Shown piece by piece: positions 47,238 to 57,544 of a DNA stretch of 57,544 nt (positions are counted from its first letter, which is position 1; every line of letters begins with the position of its first letter). The stretch lies in the NCBI GenBank assembly GCA_003640385.1, contig RCAB01000412.1, positions 1 to 57,544 on the forward strand, given 5' to 3'. Origin of the DNA: Setaria digitata. Taxonomy: Eukaryota; Nematoda; Chromadorea; Rhabditida; Setariidae. Under the pieces are notes generated by a model. It worked only from the letters and a program-made list of their open reading frames with translations, ran no database searches and had not been told where the DNA came from. The translations under genes and the position numbers were made by a program.

Positions 47238-50139
47238 AAAAATTTAGAAATGATATAAATCATATACCAAAGATTTTCTGTTATCTCTTCTTTTGAATTT
47301 ATTGTTAGGTAAGATATGATGACAAGTCCAACCATCAATAATCCACTCGCCAAATGATTTTTTTTTTTTACCAAATGATTTTTTTTTTTTTACTATACTA
47401 GCAAGTATTGCCTCGCGATACTTTTTCCACAAAAGACTGTGAAATTTATAATTTATTTTCTTTTGATCAACGATTTGTTTAGTTTAAAATGAATAATTGA
47501 AAAACTGCTTCACTTTGTTCTTGGTTCCAGATGAAAATTTTCAATTCAGTTATGTGTGGTTATTCGAATTCACTTTCTACAGTCACGAATATCATCTGCT
47601 CCTTGATTCAGATATTGTTGTATTTTTCTCCTTTTCTTCGCTCACCGTTCCAATTTAACAACACTTCTTGTTGTTTATTGCGCTCAGAATTGCTGGAAAC
47701 TTTATTTCCAGTCTCATTTTTTTGCTTTACATATTCATAAATATTCAGTGCCTATTACCCTGAACTATTTATTTTGACTTATTTATTCTTGAAGATAATT
47801 TTTTCACATATTTCACATTGTCCGTGTACTCCACATTGTATTTATTTTTTATGTGTTTAATTTTGTTAATTCATTTTTTCTTCCAAAATGTTGGTTCACT
47901 TTTTCTCAGAAATTTTGTAATTGAAAAAGTGAATGGTGGGAAAAAAAATTGAAATTTCCATGTTCTTTCCTTCTGAATTCTTTGAGCGTTCCTTGAAACA
48001 TTTTTGTCAAATTTATGCGTTGTTGACTCAATTAATAAGTTGTCTTTATTATTTTTCACTTAAGCATTTTTATTTTTCTTTAAGAAGCAAAATCTCACTT
48101 GACTAAGCAGCTTTCTTTTCACAAAATAAAGGTTGAAAACTATGGTTCTTACGTGCACATTTTTTTTTTTGCCTAAACAATAAACCAGTAAGCAACCTCG
48201 AAACAGAAATACTTTTAGGCTTTTTAATTATAGAATTTCGTGTTCTAATTTAAGAATTCCGACGAAATAGCGCTGATGTATCTTCCTAGATTAAGCGAGA
48301 ATTTTTGAAATTCTGGCTGGTTTCAGTTTGGCAAGTCCTAGCTCTAATTTGCACACTGAAATCCCTCGTAATCGGTTGAGGAAGATCTTAGATTATCAAA
48401 TGGTAGTGCTTCCGAGAAACTTCGTTTTTTTTTTCTGTTCCTTCCCTTGTAATACATTTGCTTTACACTTGAAGTGACATAGACAAGCGTAGATTTTTAA
48501 CTAAGGTAGAATTTCTAAACTATCTTTTAAACTAACTTTAAACTGGTTTTCAAGCCATAGGATAGCAACTGCTATTTACAGCATAATTAAATTAAGGGAT
48601 ATCGAAATTTTGTTCAGCTTTATCGTTGACTCAAAATACAATTATGTTTGATTTGAGAAAGTCTAATAAATTAGGGAAATTGTCAAAAGCTAAGGAATTT
48701 CAAATAAGATATCCCTCTTTCTATTCAGAAATCTTCAAATCTAAGATAAATTTGCGCCTTTTCATTAGAAATATTTTGTCCTTAGCTATTCATTTTATTT
48801 AATTGAATCAGCCTAAAGCAATGAATTTCCTGGTGAACTTTCTAGGTTTACTGAATACCCTAAAATTAAAATATAGGTATAATACCCTAAAATTACCCCG
48901 GAAATATTTCCAATTCAATAAAGGTCATTACAGGAAAAGTTGCAGAGTTGAAAAAAAAAAAAACAATGAAAGTTGAAGCAATTTCAATTCTCTTCAACGT
49001 TTCCCTAACTGTCTAAATCAACACTCAGTTTTCCTTCCTTTCCTGTAATGTAAGACTGCTTCTTCCTTTTGTTTATTTCATTTTCCATCGACTACTTTAA
49101 CAACGGAATAAATTCTCTTTTTCCTTGTGAAAATTAATTACTGAATCACCGGAAAACATTTGAAATTGATAAAATGATACCAGTAAAGATGTCGAATAAT
49201 CATATCAAATTCTTGGCCTTATTCTTCTTCTAAGTTTTTCGTTGAAATTTTCGCCTCTTCATGATTCTCCAACTGCTTTATCTTTTTTCCTTCTTACCTT
49301 CTCATTCTAATTAAATCAACCACTTATATAAAAACTATTCCACTTAATTCTGTTAGCCAACAAACAACGAAACAAACTCTCTTCAGCTTCCTTACTCTCC
49401 GTTGAACACATTATTTCTTAATATTTTTTTGTCAAACATCTTCATTCACACTGTTGATATTTCGCATTCTCTGACTGATGAAATTTTACAAACCCAAACT
49501 TTAGTTACAAATAATTTTTGCACCATTAAAGCTTAGCTTCTTCTTTACCCTCAAATGCTTTGTCTCCCCTCAGAGAACTGCAAAATTGACATTACCAGAA
49601 CAATTGGTTAAAATTTTGGAAAATTTCACCTGTTAAAAAAAAGAACTGCTGTTTGCTCCCTCAAATATTGATTCATTTTTGACATTACATTCAACTGCTT
49701 ATTTAATCAAAGTTAAGAAAAATTAAAATTTGTAAAATTGAAATACCTTTTACAACAATGAAAATCTTTTATATATCTAAACGTTCCTTTCCTTTCTCTT
49801 AAGAAAACAATAGCTAAAGTGGTGCTTTCTGAACGAATGGCTGTTTAAAATTTTATCGTCTAATAAGAAATTTGCGCTATTGGTTTTCTCAAGCATCAAT
49901 TTATTCAACGTTTTCTGAATTAGTTCTTAAGATGAATGAAAAGATGCTAGTATCAGTTTAACTGTTCACATTTGATTTCTTAACAAATATATTCTCCATC
50001 TTCTCCATTTTTTTTCTCATAACGTGAAATTGAGGTCTATCCTGTTAGTTGGAGGTCCTAAATGTGCTTTACCCTTAAAAAAAAAAAGAAAGAAAAAAGA
50101 TTTCAGTTGCTTAACTGATAACTGATAACTGAAACTTTT
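47238..50139. other. 2.9 kb intergenic region between glutaminase and the cysteine protease
   Basis: This AT-rich spacer separates two same-strand genes and has no supported coding frame. It contains a short tandem repeat at 47353-47391 (two copies of CCAAATGA plus a T-run). It probably includes the glutaminase 3' untranslated region and the protease promoter. Confidence 0.5.
47353..47391. repeat. Two-copy tandem repeat (CCAAATGA plus T-run)
   Basis: The unit CCAAATGA followed by 10-12 T and a TA occurs twice in succession shortly after the glutaminase stop. Slippage at the T-run is a sufficient explanation. Confidence 0.8.
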
Positions 50140-50156
50140 ATCACATCTTCTTACAG
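50140..50156 (+). promoter_or_regulatory. Probable spliced-leader acceptor abutting the protease start
   Basis: The tract ATCACATCTTCTTACAG ends at 50156 and the ATG begins at the next base. A cis-intron here would leave no coding upstream, so leader addition with almost no gene-encoded 5' untranslated region is likely. Confidence 0.55.
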
Positions 50157-53001
50157 ATGCTATTCATTTTGGTGTTGATAATTATAATTACACAACTACA
50201 ATATGCTCATAGTAATATAACAATGTATAGTACTTCACAAATTAAGAAACTTTACGACAATTTTCTCATCAAGTATGTGTGTCTTTATGACAAATAAGTG
50301 AAATATTGAGAATTATCTTATCCAATAGTCTCCTACATGAATGAGCCATCATTTCTGATCTCATAGATGATTGGTTCTCAATTTCCAGATACACTACTTC
50401 ATTTTTTTTAAATCTTAATATTTGTGAAAAAGAAAGAAATTATAGAAAGAAACTGTGGCATTGATTTCATTCATCTTAAATTTGTGAATTTTCAGATATC
50501 CTCGGAACTTCTCTAATGATGTGATTACATATCAAAAGCGGTTGAAAATTTTTCAAGAAAATGTATATCTTGTTGAAGAATCAAATAACGAAAACAGCAC
50601 CGCAACATATGAAATCACGAAATTCGCCGATTGGGCTGATGAAGAACTTAATGCGGTCTGAGTAGAGCACTTTTTCAAAATCTCAATTTAATTTGAATGA
50701 AATTTCTGTTTCTTTTTTCTCAAGTTTGAATGTATTTCTTCAACATATTTTAATTTCATGTTCGTGGAAGATGTGTAGATCGAGATATCTAAATCATCAA
50801 ATCGTGAAAGATATGTAAGAAGATAGGATAAATTTCATGATAATCAAATCATTGGGACATGTAAAATATGGAAAAATAGCTAAAAGTCATTCTAAAATAC
50901 TAACTGCCACATGTAGGACACAAATTATGAGCTCTGTGGGAAATTTAAATTGCAGTTCTCTGGATCACTTCTGGAATCGAAGCGTCATACCTTTCGTTAT
51001 AATGGAGCTGGCTGGATTCATGTAGTCTCAGATGGCTCACCATATCCGTCATACTGGGATTGGAGGGAGAAAGGTGGTGTAACCGCTGTTAAAAAACAAT
51101 GTTAGTTAAACAAAATTATCCTTTGCCAAGGAATGAGCAATATTTTTGAAATTTAAAAACTATTTTAATTCTATAGCTCATTTCGGTCTCTTTTTTATTT
51201 TCAAATTCCAATACTATTTTGAATCTGAAAAAAAAAATGCAAAATACGATACGTGCGATAATTAATTCTTCCAGCATATAAATGCAATTCATGTTATGCT
51301 TACGCTGTAACAGCAGTGATAGAATCACTGTATGCAATCAAATATCAGCAGTATATTTCGATATCAGAATATGAAATGCTTGATTGTGACTATACTAACG
51401 ATGGCTGTAAAAGCGGTAGTATCATGAAATCAATGGCGTTAGTTATATTTTATTGATTTTAACTTCACTCTCTTTTCTGAAATTATATAATTCAGTTAAA
51501 TGCAATTTCACTTTACAAAATTAGATCTTAATTTTCCACTTCATTCTACAACATTCTTTTAACATCCCTTCTTAATTACAATAAATCTGTAAATGTTGAA
51601 TGTGATTAACTAATTGTTTAATTATTCATTCACGGAACATAGATAACATTTCAAGACTGGGAAGATCTATTACTACACGAATCATTTCATGATAATACGT
51701 TAAAATTGTGAAATAATCTTCTCGAGAAAAGACAGAATTTTATTAGCAGAAAGCCGAAATTCAAATCTTTCTCATGTTATAGACGCGGAAAATATATGGG
51801 TTTCACCCAAATGATCAATTATCCCACATTATTGGGGAACAATTACTTTTGTCCATCACGTGGTGAATTTTTCGTTACCAAATTATATCAGATCGATCCA
51901 GATCCTAATGCAATGGCTTGGTTTGTAGCGAATGTGGCACCAGTTGCGTTGAGTTCGTTTTTAAGCTTTGCGATTTTTTTTTGAATAAAAATAAAAAAAA
52001 ATCTGCATTTGGATCTCTCCATATCCTAAATGTTTCATTCCTTATATCAACGTAGATGATTATGCTCAATCAACCAAATGTGTACATTTAGATAAAAATA
52101 CTCAAGTGTTTATAAGAGGTAGTATAAAAGTGTGAGTCTTGAGTTTCCTAGGGGAATGTGCAAAATTGCTCGAGAAACTTTACAGAAACCTTATCATTGG
52201 CAATGTGATTAACCTTTGTCTTATTACATCATCATATTACATCTCATTTCCTACAACATCTTCCCGTGACCTAAAATTTAGATAGAAATGAATCGATTTT
52301 TATGGAAATGCAACATTTCCCTTTCTTGATCACAATATCCTATAACCTCTGTCCTTGACCTTTTTTTTTCGGTTAACTGCGTATGGAATTCAAGATATGA
52401 CAACTTGAAACATCCCAAGTACTCTGTTACAGCAGTACAAGAGATCCAACAGTCTTATAAGGATCCTTTTAAGTTTGAGACTGCACACTAGAATCGGAAG
52501 AAGTACAGCTGGTAATTAGTAAACAAATTTTAATCTGTTTCTTAGGAGGGACAAAAACTCTAAAAAAAAAAAAAACCCCTTAACTCCCGACACATGCAAC
52601 CAACTTCTATCTTTATTTAAAACTTTCCATTTTCTTACTGAACAGATCTTGCATTTCCGAAGCGGTACAAGTTTTACAAATCTGGAGTATTACCGGATAC
52701 CGATGAATGTCAGACAATGGAACCTAACCATGCAGCTGAGGTGATCGGCTATGGTATAGAAAATGGCAAGAAATACTGGTTACTAAAAAACAGTTGGGGT
52801 GAATGGTGGGTGCTATTGAAATTTCTTCCATTTTGGAATTCCAAAAAAACAAAACCGTAGTTCATAGAACCACTTACTTCCATAAAAATAACTCGTTTCA
52901 CGAAAACTACTTCCAGGTGGGGAGATCAAGGGTTTTTCAAAATCGAACGAGGTATCAATGCTTGTCAAGTTGAAACCTACGTAACGTCGGCTGGTTTATG
53001 A
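50157..53001 (+). CDS. Secreted papain-family (C1A) cysteine protease, divergent active site
   Basis: This is a cathepsin L/F-like proenzyme of the secretory or lysosomal route. Seven exons join in phase: 50157-50272, 50496-50655, 50956-51100, 51275-51437, 51783-51952, 52646-52805 and 52917-53001, giving 332 residues. It has a hydrophobic signal peptide (residues 1-18), then an I29 inhibitor prodomain with KRLKIFQENV and FADWADEEL. The mature domain starts near YPSYWDWREKGGVTAVKKQ. The catalytic Cys147 lies in CNSCYAYA, where most relatives have CGSCWAF; Trp is replaced by Tyr, and one extra residue separates the oxyanion Gln140 from the cysteine. GCKSGSIM, the catalytic His in NHAAEVIGYG and Asn in KNSWGEWWGDQGFF are present. 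All catalytic residues are therefore kept and activity is plausible. Exon ends at 51437 and 52805 were chosen because alternatives break the frame or drop conserved residues. Confidence 0.93.
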
Positions 53002-54484
53002 GTGGGGAACTCCGTAACGAAATAAGGATAACCCGTGGCTGACTCTTCTTCATGACTTTGCAGATTTCAACTCCTGGAATTTCGTAAGATCCTGTTAGAG
53101 TTATGAAGAGCAAATTAAAACAAGGACATCCTCTGCGGCTACTGTTAATTGTTGTCCCAATGCTCCGTCATAACTGTAATAATGCATTTTGATAAGGAGA
53201 CGACGGCAGTAATGACAGCAATAGTTCAATGATAACCAGACATCCAGAGACATACCGCATAAATAGACGTAGCATAAATCTTTAGCAGCAATGTTTTTGG
53301 GACAAATACTGTGTAGCTGCCACTTTGCACTTTTGCACAAAGATCACAATTTTATCGAATTCCATTCTCATTAAGGATACCACGAACCACTGCGGAACAA
53401 ACAACGAAGATTCCATCACCAGAACTTTTCCACTTTCCTACCAAGAAAGCCTCAATCCTCTAAATCCTTTCCCAAGACAAGGCATTCATATAGCACTCTT
53501 ACCTTGTCTGAAAGTAAAATAAAGCACAAGTGCTAGGTATACATAAGTTTTAGTTGTAACCCATACTCTTCTGTAATCAATTAACTTCACAAAGCGGAAT
53601 AGCTTTTTCTAAACTTTTACTACATTAACTCATTTTCATTTGGCACACATTCTTTATACGATCAATTTTATAAATTTGTGATTCAGAAAACACCACTTCC
53701 AGCACTCATATACCCACTTTTTTCAGGGAAAAAACTACCCTCCATGTTAAATCACATACTTACATTTCAGGAGTTATGTATCATCTCCCAAAAAACCTCT
53801 CATTCAAAGCCCATCTCCACAACCACTTTTTTCCAAAGCAGAAACTTATTTCAAGGTCCACCAAAATACGGGATTGTTATTCAACACATTTAACACCCGT
53901 AAGACTGAAACTGGAACATTCTGAACTGTTATAAATAAAAACAATGACGAAGCTACAGCTAGCAGACACAAAAAAGTCGGGGTTAAATGCCCATATTCCT
54001 GCTTGAACAAGACAGTATATACAATTTCATCATCGTGGACACAAACACTATTCCCACATGTTCCTGAAGTTTCAGGAGCATCGATATAAAGTGAACCACG
54101 GCCAATTTGATCCACATTAGATTTAGGAAAAATGACTGTTTCAAAAAGAAAAAAACTCTTAACGGAGCAAAAAGTAGCAAATAACCAGAGAAAACCGAGA
54201 CACATATAAAAATATACACTGCAAATAAGATGGAAATATGAAAATAACTGCATATTTAAACTTCCCAATAGGGGGCCGTGAAATGCTTACAGCTCCAAAA
54301 TCCGTAAAGAATCCCACTTTTCTTACATACTACCTCTAAGGATAACCACCTATCCCAAATTTCTGTTTCCGCATTTCAAGTTCTAGGTAAGAGTTTTATA
54401 CATTAAAACGTGAGTAGGTCACATAAAAACAGCGAGACTCGAAATACAAAGCCTGCAAAAAAAGTCAGTAAAATCGCGACCTGG
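53002..54484. other. Convergent spacer between the protease and the HSP40 gene
   Basis: This is 1.5 kb between two 3' ends, including both 3' untranslated regions. One 140-codon frame on the - strand is listed separately. I see nothing else. Confidence 0.5.
53846..54268 (-). CDS. Doubtful 140-codon frame with two hydrophobic segments
   Basis: This single open frame begins 216 bp after the HSP40 stop, on the same strand. It carries a signal-like N-terminal hydrophobic region (MQLFSYFHLICSVYFYM), a middle part with two cysteines (TCGNSVC) and a second hydrophobic segment (FLCLLAVASSLFLFI). The arrangement resembles a small membrane protein, but T-rich antisense-like sequence readily gives hydrophobic frames, and it may simply be HSP40 3' untranslated sequence. 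No family was recognised. The first ATG in frame is at about 54253. Confidence 0.22.
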   Translation of the reverse strand: MGSLNMQLFSYFHLICSVYFYMCLGFLWLFATFCSVKSFFLFETVIFPKSNVDQIGRGSLYIDAPETSGTCGNSVCVHDDEIVYTVLFKQEYGHLTPTFLCLLAVASSLFLFITVQNVPVSVLRVLNVLNNNPVFWWTLK

Positions 54485-56382
54485 TCACGCTGGCAATGCA
54501 TTCATTACCAATTCTTTCGATGCTGATGAAAGTGAATCCGGAAACCTAACATCAAACTCAACAATTAAATCACCTCGTCGTCCAGCCATCTTAGGATTCG
54601 GTAGGCCTTGCCCCGTCAATCTGAAAATAAACATGGTTAGCGACATAGGGTAAAGAAATAATACAAAAGCAGTCAATATTATCATTAAAACTGTACAAAA
54701 TGGTTAATGCGAACTAAAAATAGTGACTGAAAGTAAATCCGATCAATTATAGGTTACGATAAAGGAAGAGATACCACTAATTTGATTGAGATAATTACTG
54801 AGAAGGACCAAAATATATGTAGTTATATAAACAGCGATAACAAAATATATGTTCCTCAAAAGCTAAACTTACAACCTCGAACTAACCTCCAAGAAATAAT
54901 ACTAAAGCAATATCGGGAGGTCCAATTAATTGAAATCTACTATCCTAGCAAAAAAAAAAAAAAATCGAAATCAAACAACATATACCTCCTAGACGTGTTT
55001 GGTCTAATGACCTCATTAATACGCAACGGATATGTTGTACCATCCAGTGTTGGAACGTGCACAACCGTCCCACATAGAGCATCACGTAATGATAATTTGT
55101 GTACATATCGGATGTCTGCACCTTCCCGCTGAAAAAAAAAGCGAATAATGGAAGCTAAGAAAATCTTTCAATATTTTAACATTAATTTACAATAATATTT
55201 CAAAATAACAAAATTACCTTGAATTTAGGATGATGCTTGTCTTTAATAACAAACACAATGTCAGCAGGAACACGTCCCGGATGCTGATCACCCTCCTTCG
55301 GGAAAGTGATTTTAGTCCCACTCTTCCAACCGGGTTTAATATTGATTGTCAAGACCTTATCCTCTATTCTTGTTGATTGCCCATCGGCTGATAACACCTT
55401 CCTATAAATGCAACAAACTGCAGCACCACATAATCAATATAATTATGCAAAAAAACAAAACTGAAAGATTTTTAAAAATAATCCATAGAAAGCTAAATCA
55501 GCTACCTAGTAATTTTCATCTTCTTTGTACAACCTTTGTAAATATCTTCTAAAGAGACAAGAAGTTCATGCTGTACAACCGGGTCTTGACGCTGCCGCCG
55601 TGGATGACCACCACCCATACCGAAAGGCATTCCTGCAAAGTCTGTAAGAACATTTTTCAGCTTAATGTTTTCATCCATAAAAAAGCAAGTCAACCGACTA
55701 TTACTGATAAACCTCTAAGACCAAGATAACAATACAGTACCGAAATGCATATCATCTCCAGTGGTTGAAAAGAAAACCTGCGGTCCACCAGCGGAACTAC
55801 CACTAAAGAACGAAGAAAATGGATCACTACCACCAAAGAACTGCGCAAACATTTGCATTGGGTCTCCCCTGAAACTCATCTTTCTTCATAACTGATAAAA
55901 ATCTCAAACGTTATAATATTTGATGAGTTCGTATACTTGAATTGGCTTATTTCACCATGTCACACATTCACACTTACTGCTTCCTCTTTCTCTCAGATGA
56001 ATCATTTCACAAATCTAAAGACGATTTGGGAACCTTACTGGAATTCATAGTGAACACCACCAGGACCACCGAATCCTCCTTCTCCTCCTTTCAGACCGTC
56101 CTCGCCATACTTGTCATAAATTTCTTTCTTTTTCGGATCCGAGAGCACATCGTATGCTTCGGCTACTTCCTGAAAGTCCAGGTCACATAAAAGATGTCCC
56201 TGAAAATCTCAGAATTCCCCATCAACAAGTTTTTTAAAAGAAACCTTAAATTTCGCCTCTGCACCCGGTTCCTTGTTTTTGTCTGGATGATATTTCAGTG
56301 CCATTTTACGATATGCCTTCTTGATCTCGTCATCACTGGCACTTTTTGCAATTCCTAACACTTTATAGTAATCTTTTCCCAT
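54485..56382 (-). CDS. DNAJB-type HSP40 co-chaperone (type II J-protein)
   Basis: The protein stimulates the ATPase of HSP70 and delivers unfolded clients, in cytosol and nucleus. Seven exons join in phase: 56245-56382, 56039-56169, 55741-55868, 55506-55641, 55218-55401, 54986-55128 and 54485-54620, giving 331 residues (human DNAJB1 340). The J domain covers residues 1-70, with [11 protein letters not shown] and the essential HPD at 32-34. A Gly/Phe-rich linker follows ([11 protein letters not shown]), then Met/Phe-rich sequence, and two beta-sandwich client-binding domains with [34 protein letters not shown] and [14 protein letters not shown]. No zinc-finger CxxCxGxG repeats occur, so it is type II. 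It is closest to the DNAJB1/4/5 group, DNJ-13 in C. elegans. A heat-shock element lies 963 bp upstream of the ATG. Confidence 0.96.
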
Positions 56383-57544
56383 AATTTACTTCACGTCTCC
56401 AGAAGAAAGACGTACACAGAGAAATCAATTAATACAATTAACAGCTTCGCGTCGCTAAGCCTCTCTGCTTGAATTTCAGGAAAGTGAGCAGAGAACCTGG
56501 ACCTTAAAGAAAATGGGAGAATATACTAAAATCATCGCCTTGAACACAAATCTTAATAATGGCAACTGACAAGCGTTAAATGTAAGGTATATTTCACGTT
56601 TCAAAGAAAAAACCACCACTACCGACAAGAACAATAACAACATCAGAGAAATGTCTATCTGCAACACGCACAAAAGGTCAAAGATTAATAAATAACAAAA
56701 TAATGTCACTGCGGTATCGTTCTAGTGATGCGACCGTTACTAAAGAGATGCAGAATATTCGTCTTCGATAAGATCAGCTAAGTCAGATGGAACTGAAAAA
56801 TGAACTCAATGAAGATGGACAAGTGGAGGGAAACATTAATGAAAATGCAGAAGAGAACAAGCAAACTTGCACTGAAGATTCCTACTAGTTAAGTTAGAAA
56901 AGAGGTTGAAAGAATTAAGAAAGAACAAAAATCACTGAGTTTAGTCCTTAGTTTGTGGATAGTGAAGATGGCCAATCTGTGCAGTACGCAGAAACAACTG
57001 AGAGCCGAATGACAGTCAAATTAATAACAAAAATTAGTGGGATCGAAGACTGACAACCATCAAACTTTGTCTTCCTTCATGGGAGGAAGGAGAATGACTC
57101 AGGCGGGAACCATCCCAGTGAACTCCCGTCAGTGAATTGCAACACAGAACATCGGAGAAAGAGATCCGGCCTGGGTTAAGGTCAGGATCAGGTACCGAGG
57201 GTCGGACATCCGGGGTGAAACGTCGCGGGAAGGCAGGAGAATCGCTGTCACCATCACAAGCGCACGAACAACCACACTAATGCAACACACAACCCCAGTG
57301 TCCTGTACGGTGCCAACCCCACTAATGCCATCACGACATCCTCCGAACATTCCCGAATTTTCTCGAATGTTCTATTTAGCACCGTATACCCTACCGTAAG
57401 ATGTTTTCAAACGGGCACTTGAACATCGAGAGTTGGAGTTACGCGGAAAGTTAAATTTGCGGCAAAGCTCCTGTTACAGCGCTCCTTATCGAGATAAATT
57501 TGCAGAAATTCTCGGATATCCTGCATTCTAATCTCATCCAGATA
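56383..57544. other. Upstream region of the HSP40 gene
   Basis: This reaches the window edge. The first half is AT-rich; from about 57050 onward it becomes GC-richer, and it includes the heat-shock element at 57345-57372. An open frame at 57129-57350 (-) is not supported as coding. The region probably holds the HSP40 promoter, and perhaps that of a divergent gene outside the window. Confidence 0.5.
57345..57372. promoter_or_regulatory. Perfect six-unit heat-shock element
   Basis: Reading from 57345, six alternating units follow without a mismatch: GAA at 57345, TTC at 57350, GAA at 57355, TTC at 57360, GAA at 57365 and TTC at 57370, each separated by two bases. This is the contiguous inverted nGAAn array bound by trimers of heat-shock factor, with room for two trimers. 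It lies upstream of the HSP40 gene on its - strand. It could also serve a divergent gene beyond 57544. Confidence 0.85.

Noticed and set aside
57129..57350. 73-codon frame on the - strand near the window edge
   Set aside because: It coincides with GC-richer promoter-like sequence beside the heat-shock element and shows no protein features.

Overview
The window is nuclear DNA from an animal with compact, AT-rich, intron-dense genes, most likely a nematode. I favour a clade III parasite of the filarial type. The reasons are: every recognisable gene is cut into 5-16 short exons by small T-rich introns; several start codons sit 0-13 bases after a polypyrimidine-AG that has no donor upstream, as expected for spliced-leader addition; and genes lie in tight same-strand series, one pair only 38 bp apart. 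The species call is inference; I could not search any database.

Layout from left to right. (1) The 3' end of a SPEN/SHARP (DIN-1-type) co-repressor gene with its SPOC domain, + strand, to 3133. (2) A 3.6-kb stretch with no firm gene. (3) Deoxyribose-phosphate aldolase, 6791-9585 +. (4) A PYROXD1-type flavoprotein, 10343-13615 +. (5) A tRNA-Asn(GTT) on the - strand at 14.6 kb. (6) An unrecognised, probably secreted, eight-exon protein with weak galectin-like features, 15150-18381 -. (7) The U5 snRNP assembly factor AAR2, 19701-23047 +. (8) An unrecognised ten-exon, 447-residue single-pass membrane protein, 23749-26744 -. (9) A - strand series, in order of transcription: coatomer zeta subunit (37527-34769), a 112-residue orphan (34730-33721) and ORC2 (33503-28147), with a second identical tRNA-Asn inside the largest ORC2 intron. 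(10) Kidney-type glutaminase with ankyrin repeats, about 42016-47237 +, preceded by a large gene-poor region. (11) A secreted papain-family cysteine protease with an altered active-site context, 50157-53001 +. (12) A DNAJB-type HSP40 co-chaperone, 54485-56382 -, with a perfect six-unit heat-shock element near the right edge.

The genes are mostly single-copy housekeeping functions: transcriptional repression, deoxynucleoside salvage, redox, splicing, DNA replication, COPI traffic, glutamine metabolism and protein folding. They do not form one pathway. The shared transcription unit suggested for coatomer zeta, the orphan and ORC2 is the clearest organisational link. Exon models were built by hand from splice signals, reading-phase continuity and remembered family motifs; exon borders add up in phase except where noted.

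The assembly carries three single-N joins (13738, 19602, 28472). Each lies between two nearly identical flanks of 54-93 bases, which looks like unmerged contig overlap and not biology. I found no virus, transposon, CRISPR array or bacterial insertion.
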